Position numbers and translations under genes: made by a program | Shown here: piece after piece, positions 17,528 to 26,101 of the stretch | Position numbering within the stretch: the stretch's first letter is position 1 | Layout of the letters: each line of letters starts with the position of its first letter | The notes under the pieces: model-generated | The model's input: the letters and a program-made list of their open reading frames with translations, nothing else | What the model was told of the DNA's origin: nothing | Databases searched by the model: none | From: JANNSX01 sp041397825 | Lineage (GTDB): Bacteria; Pseudomonadota; Alphaproteobacteria; Rhizobiales; Hyphomicrobiaceae | Reading direction: 5' to 3' | Assembly: GCA_041397825.1 (NCBI GenBank) | Contig: JAWKVX010000006.1 | Span: 310,001 to 374,000 of the forward strand | DNA length: 64,000 nt

Positions 17528-19102
17528 CTATTCCTTGGAGATGAATCGCGAGGGATGCACGTCCATGACGTTGTCGTTGAAGCCCTTGAGCTTCGGCGAG
17601 ACGATGTTGTGGTTGGCGTAGAAGAGAAGCGGCATGATGCCGATATCCTGCATCAGGATGCCTTCGGCGTCCGACAGGAATTGCATGCGCTTGGCAGTGT
17701 CGGGCTCGACGGAGGCCTTGTTGAGCAGATCGTCATAGGCCGGGCTCGAGTACTCGCCATAATTGTTGCCGGTGCCGGATTTTCCGAGATCGAGGAAGGT
17801 GCCCGGATCCTTGTAGTCAGCGATCCAGCCGGCGCGCGCGACGTCGAAATCGCCCTTCTGCTCGAGGAAGCTGTAGTGGGTTTTGCCGTCGGCGTTGACC
17901 AGCGTCACGTCGATGTTGAAGGCTTTGAGCATGTCCTGGATGGCGACGGCCGTGTTCTTGTGGTTCTCGGAGGTGTTGTAGCGAAGCTCCAGTTTCAGCG
18001 GGTTCTCGGGTGTGATGCCGAGCTCAGCAAAGATCTTCTTCGCCTCGTCCTCGCGATCGAGTTGCGAGAGGCCGGCATAGGCGAGTGTCTTTGGCGCATA
18101 GCCGGCAACGCCCGGCGGTACCATCCCGTAGGCGGGCAGCATGGCATTCTGCCAGACCTTCTCGGCCAGGTAATCCCGATCGATCACCATCGAGATGGCA
18201 TGGCGCAGCTTGATGTCGTCCCACGGTTTCTTCACGGTCTTGAAGACATAGTAGTAGGTCGCAAGCTGCGGTCCGGTCTGGAGCTGGTCGCCGAATTTCG
18301 TCTTGAGATCGCCGAGCTGCTCGGTCGGGAAGTCGTTGTTGCTGTCGAGCTCGCCGGCCTCGTAGCGCTTCATGGCGGCCGCGCGATCCTCGGCGGGGAT
18401 GTAATTCACGACATCGAGCTTGACGTTGGCGGCGTCGAAGAACTTGGGATTTTTGACGAGTTTGATGTGATCGTTCGGCACGAACTCGGCGAGCGTAAAG
18501 GCGCCGTTGGAGACGACATTGCCTGGCTTGACGAAGTCATCGCCGAATTTTTCTACGTTGGCCTGGCTCACGCCATAGGTCGCCTGATGCGTCAGCATCT
18601 CGAGAAAATAGGGGGTTGGCCCTTTGAGCGTGATCTCGAGCGTCTTGTCGTCGATCGCCTTGACGCCAAGCTCGTCAGGCGTCTTCTCGCCGGCCGTGAT
18701 CTCCTTGGCATTGACGATCGGCTCGGCGATGTAGGCATATTCGGAGGCGGTCTTCGGGTCGACGACGCGACGCAACGAGAATGCGAAGTCGTTGGCCGTC
18801 ACCGGCGTGCCGTCGGACCACACATGGTCCCTGATCTTGAACGTATAGACGAGGCCGTTGTCTGAGACGGTCCAGCTTTCGGCGGCACCCGGAATGAGAT
18901 TGGCGTCGGCATCCTGGGCAACGAGGCCCGTGAACATGTCGCGGAGAATGTTCGCCTCCTCGACCGTCGACGTCTTGTGCGGATCGAGCGATTGCGGATC
19001 ACCGTTGGCGCCGCGGTTGTAGACGGATTGGGCCATCGTGGCCGGTGCGGCCAATGCCGTCAGCAATGCGGCCGCAACGAGTGACTTCGTCCAATGGCGC
19101 AT
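17528..19102 (-). CDS. Peptide ABC transporter periplasmic substrate-binding protein (OppA/MppA-like)
   Basis: This solute-binding protein captures oligopeptides or related compounds in the periplasm. The chosen ATG at 19102 is preceded by a strong GAGGAGG. It gives a 524-residue precursor with signal peptide MRHWTKSLVAAALLTALAAP...MAQ, with cleavage likely after AMAQ or MAQS. The mature start YNRGANGDPQSLDPHKTST is typical of OppA/MppA. Further family motifs are GLVYTFKIRDHVWSDGTPV and FDVARAGWIADYKDPGTFL. The 22 extra in-frame residues upstream are Arg/Ser-rich and have no RBS, so they were rejected. It is the first gene of the importer operon. Confidence 0.93.
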   Translation of the reverse strand: MRHWTKSLVAAALLTALAAPATMAQSVYNRGANGDPQSLDPHKTSTVEEANILRDMFTGLVAQDADANLIPGAAESWTVSDNGLVYTFKIRDHVWSDGTPVTANDFAFSLRRVVDPKTASEYAYIAEPIVNAKEITAGEKTPDELGVKAIDDKTLEITLKGPTPYFLEMLTHQATYGVSQANVEKFGDDFVKPGNVVSNGAFTLAEFVPNDHIKLVKNPKFFDAANVKLDVVNYIPAEDRAAAMKRYEAGELDSNNDFPTEQLGDLKTKFGDQLQTGPQLATYYYVFKTVKKPWDDIKLRHAISMVIDRDYLAEKVWQNAMLPAYGMVPPGVAGYAPKTLAYAGLSQLDREDEAKKIFAELGITPENPLKLELRYNTSENHKNTAVAIQDMLKAFNIDVTLVNADGKTHYSFLEQKGDFDVARAGWIADYKDPGTFLDLGKSGTGNNYGEYSSPAYDDLLNKASVEPDTAKRMQFLSDAEGILMQDIGIMPLLFYANHNIVSPKLKGFNDNVMDVHPSRFISKE

Positions 19103-19246
19103 GTGTTTCCTCCTCAGGTTTGGGCTCCGCCGTCTTCGTGCGGATTGTCCCGATGACGTTTCGGACAACTGGGTTCCCAGGTTCCGGCAGGCCCTGCTGG
19201 ACCGGAGCTTCGTCCCAGAGCCGGGGCAGCGTCAAGCGGAAGGCGT

Positions 19247-20587
19247 CTATTGCAGGGACCAAACGGTTCCGGCCTGCACCGTCACCGGTCGCAAGCCCCG
19301 TTGCTCTGGCTGCAATCCCTTGATGACCGAGACCATGTCCTCGAGCACATGCTGTTTCGTAGCGTAGTAGGAGTGTGTCTCCGGCAGGCTCCAAGGTGTC
19401 ACCTCGAGCTCGGACGCATCGATGATCTCGAAGCCTTCCGCATAGGTGACGGGCTTGCCGAGCCGAGGGGCAGAGTTGATTTGCTCGGAAGCCGTCAAAG
19501 CCAGATCCTTGTTGGAGGTGTAGACGACCCACTGCTCGGCGAGCGGGCGGACCTCGGCCGCGATCTGATCGCGGAAGAGCTCGGAATCGAAGTCGGGCGC
19601 ACAGAGAATGACGCTCTGGAACAAGGGCTTCGAGGCATCCTTGTAGGCCATCAGCCGAAGCGCGCCGAGGAGGCCGCGGCTTCCCATGCTGTGGGCGACC
19701 AGATGCAATTTGCGACCGGGAAACTGCTGCTTCAGCGTTTCGAGCAGAGTCTCGATGTGCTTGGCGCTCCAGGCCACGTCCTCGGCATCCGAGGTGTAGG
19801 CCGTAATGCCACCGTCAGATGGCCAGGAATAGACGATTGGTGCGCCGTCGAATCCGAAATCGAAGGCCACCTGGGCGGCGCGGACGATGGCGTCCGAGAA
19901 TGGCACGTTGAAACCATGGACGTAGACCAAGAGATCGCTCTTGCCGCCGCCGATCAGGCGCAGCTCGTCCATCAGGCCGGACTCGTCAAAATCCGTCAGC
20001 TTCAGAATGAAGATATGCTTGCTGGTATCCCGAAGACTTTGAATGCCGAGCCAGGGTGTCTCGATCTGGCCGCGCTTGTGGGAGAGAGGGATGTTGACCT
20101 CGGCCTTGCCGTAGCTCATGGCCCCGTTTTGGGAGCGATTGCCATCGAAAGCGAGCTCGGGCTCCACCGCACCGGTCCGCCGCCGGTCGGTTGCGTAGTA
20201 GACCGTCTGCACATAGGCCTCGGTTGCGCCGGCCGTCTTCTTGAGCGTGAACGAGCGCGTGGAAGCCGCTGCCAGCGAGGCGATATGGCCGACACGCGTG
20301 ATCTCCTTGCGCGGCGGCAACTGGACGCCATAGCTCTCGAGGATTTCGACGACAGCATAGTAGACGTCCGCACTGTCGAGCCCGAGATCACGGACGAGGT
20401 CGACGTTCTCCTCGAATCGCTCCGCCGGTAACCCGAACCGCGCCGCGAGCTTCCGCGCGATCTCGTCGACGACCTTCTGGGGTGCCTTGAGCAGCACCTG
20501 CGCCATGGCTTCCGGATTGAGTGTGGCAGCCGGCATGCCGGTTACCGCCAGGGCAATCATGAGCAGTCGCAGCAGACGCATGGGCAC
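19247..20587 (-). CDS. Exported fusion of acyl-carrier-protein-like domain and DUF900 alpha/beta hydrolase
   Basis: The 446-residue product begins with a signal-peptide-like segment (residues 1-30, ending PEAMAQ). Residues about 35-105 look like an acyl carrier protein: a VDEIARKLAARFGL first helix, then LVRDLGLDSADVYYAV with Ser72 in the DSx phosphopantetheine-attachment position, then helix III and VGHIASL. A DUF900-type alpha/beta hydrolase follows (about 120-430), with YVHGFNVPFSDA, YSWPSDGG, nucleophile elbow VAHSMGSRG (Ser300), a candidate acid APDFD, and a late His in ETHSYY. The domains are seen directly. Whether Ser72 carries a prosthetic group and what the hydrolase cleaves are unknown. 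The gene starts 5 bp after the 5'-nucleotidase gene and is probably cotranscribed with it. Confidence 0.8.
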   Translation of the reverse strand: MPMRLLRLLMIALAVTGMPAATLNPEAMAQVLLKAPQKVVDEIARKLAARFGLPAERFEENVDLVRDLGLDSADVYYAVVEILESYGVQLPPRKEITRVGHIASLAAASTRSFTLKKTAGATEAYVQTVYYATDRRRTGAVEPELAFDGNRSQNGAMSYGKAEVNIPLSHKRGQIETPWLGIQSLRDTSKHIFILKLTDFDESGLMDELRLIGGGKSDLLVYVHGFNVPFSDAIVRAAQVAFDFGFDGAPIVYSWPSDGGITAYTSDAEDVAWSAKHIETLLETLKQQFPGRKLHLVAHSMGSRGLLGALRLMAYKDASKPLFQSVILCAPDFDSELFRDQIAAEVRPLAEQWVVYTSNKDLALTASEQINSAPRLGKPVTYAEGFEIIDASELEVTPWSLPETHSYYATKQHVLEDMVSVIKGLQPEQRGLRPVTVQAGTVWSLQ

Positions 20588-20592
20588 CTCGC

Positions 20593-22092
20593 TTACTCGA
20601 ACCGAATTCGCCCCTCGATCCTGGGCGTCACGGCGCCAGCCGTTTTGATGGCGTCCATGACGACCGTGGCGACCAGCGGCCCCTCGTTGGCTTCCAGGAG
20701 AACTGTGGCCTTGAGAAGGACGTCGTAACCATCCTTTCCCGTCGCCAGGAAGTCGTTGACCGCGAGCTTGTATCGCTTACCGGGATCGAGCGGCAGACCA
20801 CCGACTTCGATCTCCGTCAGACGCTTGCCCGGCACGGCATTCCGGCGGGCAACGATCCGGGCTCCCGAAAGCTGGGCGAAGCGACCTTCGGCCTTGTCTG
20901 CGAACCATACACCGTTCTCCAGCGCCGTCCTGAGATCCGAACCGAGGACCTCGAGCACGACGAGCTTGTTGCCGAAGGGCAGCTCGGTCAGCACATCGCG
21001 CTTGGTCAGCACCTGACCGGCTTCGTACTGCTTGTCGCCCCGGATGCCGCCACCGTTCATGATGGCGACGTCGGCACCGACGGCCTCGCGCATCGCATCG
21101 GTGATGAGATTGCCGAGCGCCGCCTCGCCGCCGCGGACGGTCGATTTGCGGCTATCGAGCGGTGTTGCGGTCTTGCCAAGCTCCGCCGCCAGATCGGCAT
21201 CGAGCTCGTCTTCGTAGGTGGCGACCTGGGCCGCGATTTCGGGATCGGGTGAGACATCGGCGGTATCGACGATGCGGAAGCGCGGATGCCAGGCGATCTT
21301 CCTCGGATCGCCATCGCTGACCGTGATGTCGAGATCGACGACAACGAGCGTCTCGCCCTCCTCCTTGGCTTCTGCGAGCACACTTCGGCCGTCGTAGAGC
21401 AGCATGAGATCGTGGTCGTGGCCGGAGAGCACCACGTCATAGAGGCCCGAGTTGACGAGCCGGAGGTCATCCTGCCAGGGCGCATGGACGACGAGCACGA
21501 CGATGTCCGCGCCAGCGGCCCTCAGCTCCCTGGCCTTGTTCTCGCCCATCGGCATCGACGGTGCAAAGCGCAGGCTGCCCGGGCTCGAGCGCATGGCGGA
21601 GCTGTCATCGGTCAAGCCGATCACACCGACTTTCACCCCGTCGACCTCGAGCATCCTGGTATCGGCGATGCCCGGCAGCGGCTTGCCGTCGGCATCGCTC
21701 AAATTGGCGGCAAGGACCGGCACGGTCAGCTCTGACAGGCGCTCGCGGAAGACGGTCTCGCCGAAATCGAACTCGTGGTTGCCCGGGACGAACAGATCGA
21801 TGCCTGTCACGTTCATCAAGGCGACGATGGCCCGGCCCTTGTCGAGCCCCGAGCGAAGCGACGGAGAGAACGTGTCCCCGGCGTGAGCGACGATCGTGTT
21901 CGGATTGCGGCGCCGCTCGGCCTTGATGGCGGAGGCAACACGCGCAAAGCCGCCACGGCCATCCCTCTCGCCGATCTCATAGATGTCGCTGAACAGCGCG
22001 AAAGAGAGAGCGACTCTGCGGTCGGCCGCCGTCGCCACGTCGCCGAATAAAAGTGAGACTGCGAGAACAGCCCCTACCATACGCCAACGCAT
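20593..22092 (-). CDS. Periplasmic 5'-nucleotidase / 2',3'-cyclic phosphodiesterase family protein
   Basis: The ATG at 22092 gives a protein of about 499 residues with a signal peptide (MVGAVLAVSLLFGDVATAADR). The N-terminal metallophosphatase domain has FALFSDIYEIG, in place of the usual DxHG motif, then HAGDTFSPS, GNHEFDFG and GHDHDLM, ligands for the dimetal site. The C-terminal UshA-like substrate domain contains NGGGIRGDK and LPFGNKLVVLEVLG. It would hydrolyse nucleotides or related phosphate esters in the periplasm. The first metal motif is degenerate: SDIYEIG lacks the usual His after Asp, which may alter activity. The in-frame extension to 22197 is Arg-rich and unlikely to be translated. 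Confidence 0.88.
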   Translation of the reverse strand: MRWRMVGAVLAVSLLFGDVATAADRRVALSFALFSDIYEIGERDGRGGFARVASAIKAERRRNPNTIVAHAGDTFSPSLRSGLDKGRAIVALMNVTGIDLFVPGNHEFDFGETVFRERLSELTVPVLAANLSDADGKPLPGIADTRMLEVDGVKVGVIGLTDDSSAMRSSPGSLRFAPSMPMGENKARELRAAGADIVVLVVHAPWQDDLRLVNSGLYDVVLSGHDHDLMLLYDGRSVLAEAKEEGETLVVVDLDITVSDGDPRKIAWHPRFRIVDTADVSPDPEIAAQVATYEDELDADLAAELGKTATPLDSRKSTVRGGEAALGNLITDAMREAVGADVAIMNGGGIRGDKQYEAGQVLTKRDVLTELPFGNKLVVLEVLGSDLRTALENGVWFADKAEGRFAQLSGARIVARRNAVPGKRLTEIEVGGLPLDPGKRYKLAVNDFLATGKDGYDVLLKATVLLEANEGPLVATVVMDAIKTAGAVTPRIEGRIRFE

Positions 22093-22240
22093 GCACAACC
22101 CCACACGTTTCCCCCGACGCGATCGTAGCCCAGTGGTCTGCGCCGAGCCAGCACGCATTCTCCCATGACGGTGTGAAGGACGGGCCCGGTGTCGCAATTG
22201 CGATGAGCGTCAGCATTGCAGGCCGGATCAGGAGCCGGGC

Positions 22241-23479
22241 TCAGATCGCGTCTCCCCTGAGGAGCCTCGGCAGCTCGCCCGTCATGCCGGCAGCCTCGGC
22301 GACGAGCAGGCGTTTCAACACGGGCGTGCGGTCCACGACACCGAGCCCGATGTCGCGAGCCACTCTCAGCACGGTGCTGTCGTTCGAGAATAGGCGGTTC
22401 AGGCTGTCCATGCCGAGTGCCGAGGCGACCGAGTCGAAGCGACGCCAGCGCTGATAGCGCTCGAGCGGTTCGGCGCTGCCGATGTCCAGGCCAAGCCGTG
22501 CCGTCTCGACCACAATCTCGGCAAGCGCGGCCACATCGCGCAATCCGATGTTGAATCCCTGCCCGGCCAGCGGATGAACGCCCCGTGCGCTGTCACCGAC
22601 AAGCACGACCCGCCCGGTATGGAAGCTCCTGGCGAGGTGCAGATCGAGAGGAAACGCTTGTCGCGGGCCTTCGATCGTCAACTCGCCGAGCCGCCCCGTG
22701 AAGCGCCGGCGGAGCTCCTCGGCGAAAGCAGCATCGTCCAAGGCCAGCAGGTGCTTGGCGGCGTCGCTTCGCTCCGACCAGACGAGTGACGAGCGGAATG
22801 AGCCTTTGAGCGGCAGGATGGCGAACGGACCGGACGGCAGGAAGTGTTGTGTCGCTCGGCCTTGATGCGGGAGCTCGTGAGCGACGGTGGCGACAATGCC
22901 ATGCTGGCCGTAGCTCCAGCCGACCGTCTTGATGCCGGCCAGCGATCGAAGGCCGGATTGGCGTCCGTCGGCGGCCACGGCAAGCCTCGCCCGGAGTCGC
23001 GTGCCGTCGGCGAGGTGCAGATCGATGTGACCGGGATGCTGCTCGATCGCCGTCAACGTCGCATCGTCAAAACCGTGAAGGCCCGATGCACCCGCCAAGG
23101 CGGTGCCGAGGGATTCCTTGAGGACGGCATTCGGCACGATGTAGGAAGCGACCTCTCCGTCGCGCATATTGTCGAAATGCAGGAGCACCGGCCGGATGGG
23201 GGAGTGTGGCGTCGCATCGGTGATCTCGATTTCGCGGACAGGCTCGGCCTCGGGTCCGACCGACGACCAGACGCCAATGGCGTCGAGCGCGTGTCGGGAC
23301 GCCAGCGAGAGAGCCGAAGCCCGGAGATCCAGCGGCGCCGCCGCCGCAGCCGGCCGCTGCTCGATCATAGCGATCCGGAACGAGGGCGGCAGAGCCGACC
23401 GAAATGCCAGGGCGAGGGCCGAGCCGATCAGGCTTCGGCCGACGATGACGATATCGTAAACCCCGGATGGTGCAGTCAT
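22241..23479 (-). CDS. FAD-dependent monooxygenase, UbiH/UbiF/VisC family
   Basis: The 412-residue protein resembles aromatic-ring hydroxylases of ubiquinone synthesis. It has an N-terminal dinucleotide-binding strand YDIVIVGRSLIGSALALAF, a central RLAVAADGRQSGLR corresponding to the DG motif, and a C-terminal VLVGDSARGVHPLAGQGFN with GLRDV, the flavin-ribityl-binding motif. The first motif is GxSxxG instead of GxGxxG, so FAD binding there is atypical. The start at 23479 is chosen because family homology begins at YDIVIVG. It is divergent from tesB, with 85 bp between starts. Ubiquinone hydroxylation is the likely role, but the specific position hydroxylated cannot be told. Confidence 0.85.
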   Translation of the reverse strand: MTAPSGVYDIVIVGRSLIGSALALAFRSALPPSFRIAMIEQRPAAAAAPLDLRASALSLASRHALDAIGVWSSVGPEAEPVREIEITDATPHSPIRPVLLHFDNMRDGEVASYIVPNAVLKESLGTALAGASGLHGFDDATLTAIEQHPGHIDLHLADGTRLRARLAVAADGRQSGLRSLAGIKTVGWSYGQHGIVATVAHELPHQGRATQHFLPSGPFAILPLKGSFRSSLVWSERSDAAKHLLALDDAAFAEELRRRFTGRLGELTIEGPRQAFPLDLHLARSFHTGRVVLVGDSARGVHPLAGQGFNIGLRDVAALAEIVVETARLGLDIGSAEPLERYQRWRRFDSVASALGMDSLNRLFSNDSTVLRVARDIGLGVVDRTPVLKRLLVAEAAGMTGELPRLLRGDAI

Positions 23480-23564
23480 GCTCGTTCCATGGCTTGCTTG
23501 ACAGCGATCGCCCGCCGCTCCAGTTGTGCCCGCTTGCCCCCGTCCCTGCAAGACCAGGAGCCTC

Positions 23565-24452
23565 ATGTCTGAGCGGAAGCCGGAAACCCTGCAATCGCTG
23601 CTCGCCGTGCTCGAGCTTCTGTCGCTCGGTGGCGACCGATTCCGAGCCGATAGCCTGAACAAGCATTGGCACCGGGTCTATGGCGGCCAGGTGGTGGCTC
23701 AAGCCATGGTGGCCGCGTTCCGGACGGTCGAGGGACGGATTGCCCACTCGCTTCACGCCTACTTTCTGCGAATGGGCGATCCGCTGGCTCCGATCGATTT
23801 CGAGGTGAGTCGGCTTCGCGACGGCCGCGCCTTCTCGACCCGCAATGTCGTTGCCTCGCAGGGCGGGGAGGCGATCTTCACGATGTCGATGTCGTTTCAC
23901 AACGGCGAGGAGGGCATCGCCCACCAATCTCCCATGCCGGGAGAGCCCCGCCCCGAAGAGCTGCCGGACGAATACGAGCTCGAGCGCCAGCTCAAGGCAC
24001 GGCGACCGGATGCCGCCAAGCTCATCACCCATATGCCGCCGATCGAGTTCCGCCCGATCAACATCGAGCGCTTCCTCGATCCATCGCCGCGCCCGGCCGA
24101 GCAGAATGTCTGGATGCGCGTGAGCGGCCGGATGCCCGAGGACCCGAAGCTGCATCAGATCGTCCTCGCCTACATGTCGGACTATTCCCTCATCGATACG
24201 GCGTTGGTCGGCCACGGGCGGGTCATCACCGATCCGACCCTTCAGATCGCCAGTATCGATCACGCCCTGTGGTTTCATCGCCCCGGCCGGGTCGACGATT
24301 GGCTGCTCTATGCCCAGGACAGCCCGTCGGCCTCGGGCGGACGAGGCTTCTGCCGCGGATCGATCTTCCGGCGCGATGGCGTTCTGGTCGCCTCGGCGGC
24401 GCAGGAGGGTCTGTTCCGCAACCGGCCGCCGAAGCCCGAGCGGAAAGACTGA
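23565..24452 (+). CDS. tesB: Acyl-CoA thioesterase II (TesB)
   Basis: TesB hydrolyses acyl-CoA to free fatty acid and CoA with a double hot-dog fold. The 295-residue product has the family features RVYGGQVVAQAMVAAFRTV and HSLHAYFLRMGDP in the N-terminal half. In the C-terminal half MSDYSLIDTALVGHG contains the catalytic Asp, and IDHALWFHRPGRVDDWLLY and GLFRNR follow. The ATG at 23565 is 4 nt after AGGAG. It lies upstream of amtB on the same strand, as in several Hyphomicrobiales where tesB neighbours the ammonium transporter. The intervening 177 bp hold a sigma-54-type promoter. Confidence 0.94.
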   Translation: MSERKPETLQSLLAVLELLSLGGDRFRADSLNKHWHRVYGGQVVAQAMVAAFRTVEGRIAHSLHAYFLRMGDPLAPIDFEVSRLRDGRAFSTRNVVASQGGEAIFTMSMSFHNGEEGIAHQSPMPGEPRPEELPDEYELERQLKARRPDAAKLITHMPPIEFRPINIERFLDPSPRPAEQNVWMRVSGRMPEDPKLHQIVLAYMSDYSLIDTALVGHGRVITDPTLQIASIDHALWFHRPGRVDDWLLYAQDSPSASGGRGFCRGSIFRRDGVLVASAAQEGLFRNRPPKPERKD

Positions 24453-24570
24453 TCACAGCTTGGGCAGGCTGCGCGTCGCTTAGGCAGGGCAAAGGGCAGC
24501 ACTTGCGTGATCGACAGACCCGCACAGGAAAAAACCGTTCGAATATAGATAGTTAGTGTTGCCCCCGGAC

Positions 24571-24587
24571 TTGGCACGAGGCTTGAG
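24571..24587 (+). promoter_or_regulatory. Candidate sigma-54 (RpoN) promoter for amtB
   Basis: TTGGCACGAGGCTTGAG matches YTGGCACGRNNNTTGCW at all but one defined position (A for C in the -12 element). The -24 GG and -12 elements have correct spacing. Transcription would start about 24598, leaving room for the amtB RBS at 24618-24623. Nitrogen-limitation control of amtB by NtrC and RpoN is well established in proteobacteria. An NtrC site was not clearly identified. Confidence 0.6.
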
Positions 24588-24629
24588 ATGCTGCGCTGCA
24601 GCGCATTGACTCGATCCAGGGGGATGACA

Positions 24630-26018
24630 ATGAACGGCACGGCGATGCGGCGGAGCTTCCGCCTTGTGGCATCAGCGTTGGTTCTGGCTTCCACGTCCGC
24701 CGGCGCTGCCGCCGAGGCGGTGTCGGCAGCTGCCGACAAGGGCGATACGGCGTGGATGCTGACAGCGACTGCGCTGGTCGTGCTGATGACCATCCCTGGT
24801 CTCGCGCTCTTTTATGGCGGTCTGGTGCGCGCGAAGAACATGCTGTCGGTTCTGATGCAGGTTTTCTACGCCTTCTCGGCCGTCTCCGTGATCTGGGTCC
24901 TCTATGGCTACAGTCTGACGTTCACCGGCGGCTCGGCCGGCAGTGTCATCGGTGGGTTCTCGAAGGCCTTTTTGGCGGGTGTCGGCCCGGCCGCCCTCGC
25001 GGAGACATTCTCCAAAGGTGTCTATATTCCCGAGCTCGCCTTCGTCGCCTTCCAGATGACCTTCGCGGCCATTACACCCGGGTTGATCGTTGGCTCGATC
25101 GCCGAGCGCATGCGATTTCCGGCCGTGGCGCTGTTCGTGCCGCTCTGGTCGACGCTCGTCTACATGCCGATCGCCCACATGGTCTGGTTCTGGGGCGGAC
25201 CGAGCGCTGCTGCCGAGCCGGCTGGCTACCTGTACTCGCTCGGTGCGCTCGATTTTGCCGGCGGCACGGTGGTCCATATCAATGCGGGCATTGCCGGTCT
25301 GATCGGCGCCCTCATGGTCGGCAAGCGCATCGGTTATCGCAGTGAGGCCATGGCGCCGCATTCCCTCACCATGACCTTGATTGGTGCATCGCTGCTCTGG
25401 GTGGGATGGTTCGGCTTCAACGCCGGCTCCGCCCTGGAGGCAAACGGCACGGCAGCCCTCGCGGTCATCAACACGTTTGTGGCGACGGCCGCTGCCGCGC
25501 TGAGCTGGCTTGCGGTCGAGGCGCTGGTGACCGGTCGGGGTAGCCTGCTCGGCATCGTCACTGGTGCCGTCGCGGGCCTGGTCGCCGTGACACCAGCGGC
25601 GGGTCTCGCAGGACCTGGCGGTGCACTGATGCTCGGGCTTCTGGCCGGCGGCGTCTGCTTCTACTTCTGTTCGGCGTTCAAGAACCGGCTGGGCTACGAC
25701 GATGCGCTCGATGTGTTCGGCGTTCACTGCGTCGGCGGGATTCTCGGCGCCATCGGAACCGGAATCGTCGCGGCGCCGGCCCTGGGCGGAACGGGTCTGT
25801 GGGACTATGCCGCCGACTCGCCTGCCGCCGGCTACGATATCGCCGGCCAGACGCTCATTCAGATCAAGGCGGTGGTGGTGACGCTGATCTGGTCGGGCAT
25901 CGGCTCCGCCCTCATCTTCAAGCTTGTCGACATGGTCGTTGGTCTCAGGGTGGAGACAGACGAGGAACGAGAGGGTCTCGATCTCGTCGATCACGGTGAG
26001 AGGGCCTACAACTACTGA
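24630..26018 (+). CDS. amtB: Ammonium transporter AmtB
   Basis: AmtB is a trimeric inner-membrane channel for ammonium. The product has a signal peptide (LVASALVLASTSAGAAAEA) and then eleven helices. Motifs include MTIPGLALFYGGLVRAKN near the N-terminus, the twin-His residues in GGTVVHINAGIAG and FGVHCVGGILGAIGTG, and GWFGFNAGSALEANG. The ATG at 24630 is spaced 6 nt from AGGGGG. Alternatives at 24624 and 24588 are respectively adjacent to the RBS and next to the promoter. No glnK (PII) gene lies beside it, unlike the usual glnK-amtB pair. Confidence 0.96.
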   Translation: MNGTAMRRSFRLVASALVLASTSAGAAAEAVSAAADKGDTAWMLTATALVVLMTIPGLALFYGGLVRAKNMLSVLMQVFYAFSAVSVIWVLYGYSLTFTGGSAGSVIGGFSKAFLAGVGPAALAETFSKGVYIPELAFVAFQMTFAAITPGLIVGSIAERMRFPAVALFVPLWSTLVYMPIAHMVWFWGGPSAAAEPAGYLYSLGALDFAGGTVVHINAGIAGLIGALMVGKRIGYRSEAMAPHSLTMTLIGASLLWVGWFGFNAGSALEANGTAALAVINTFVATAAAALSWLAVEALVTGRGSLLGIVTGAVAGLVAVTPAAGLAGPGGALMLGLLAGGVCFYFCSAFKNRLGYDDALDVFGVHCVGGILGAIGTGIVAAPALGGTGLWDYAADSPAAGYDIAGQTLIQIKAVVVTLIWSGIGSALIFKLVDMVVGLRVETDEEREGLDLVDHGERAYNY

Positions 26019-26101
26019 TCCGGGTGGCGGCCTCGTCTGGCGTTCGCCGCCTGCCTTCGGTAAGGGATAGGTCACCGGCGCCGCCGGTGGAGGACTTGCC
26101 G

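Noticed and set aside
24588..24629. Upstream ATG of amtB at 24588
   Set aside because: It overlaps the proposed sigma-54 promoter end and would lie upstream of the expected transcription start; 24630 has a well-spaced RBS.
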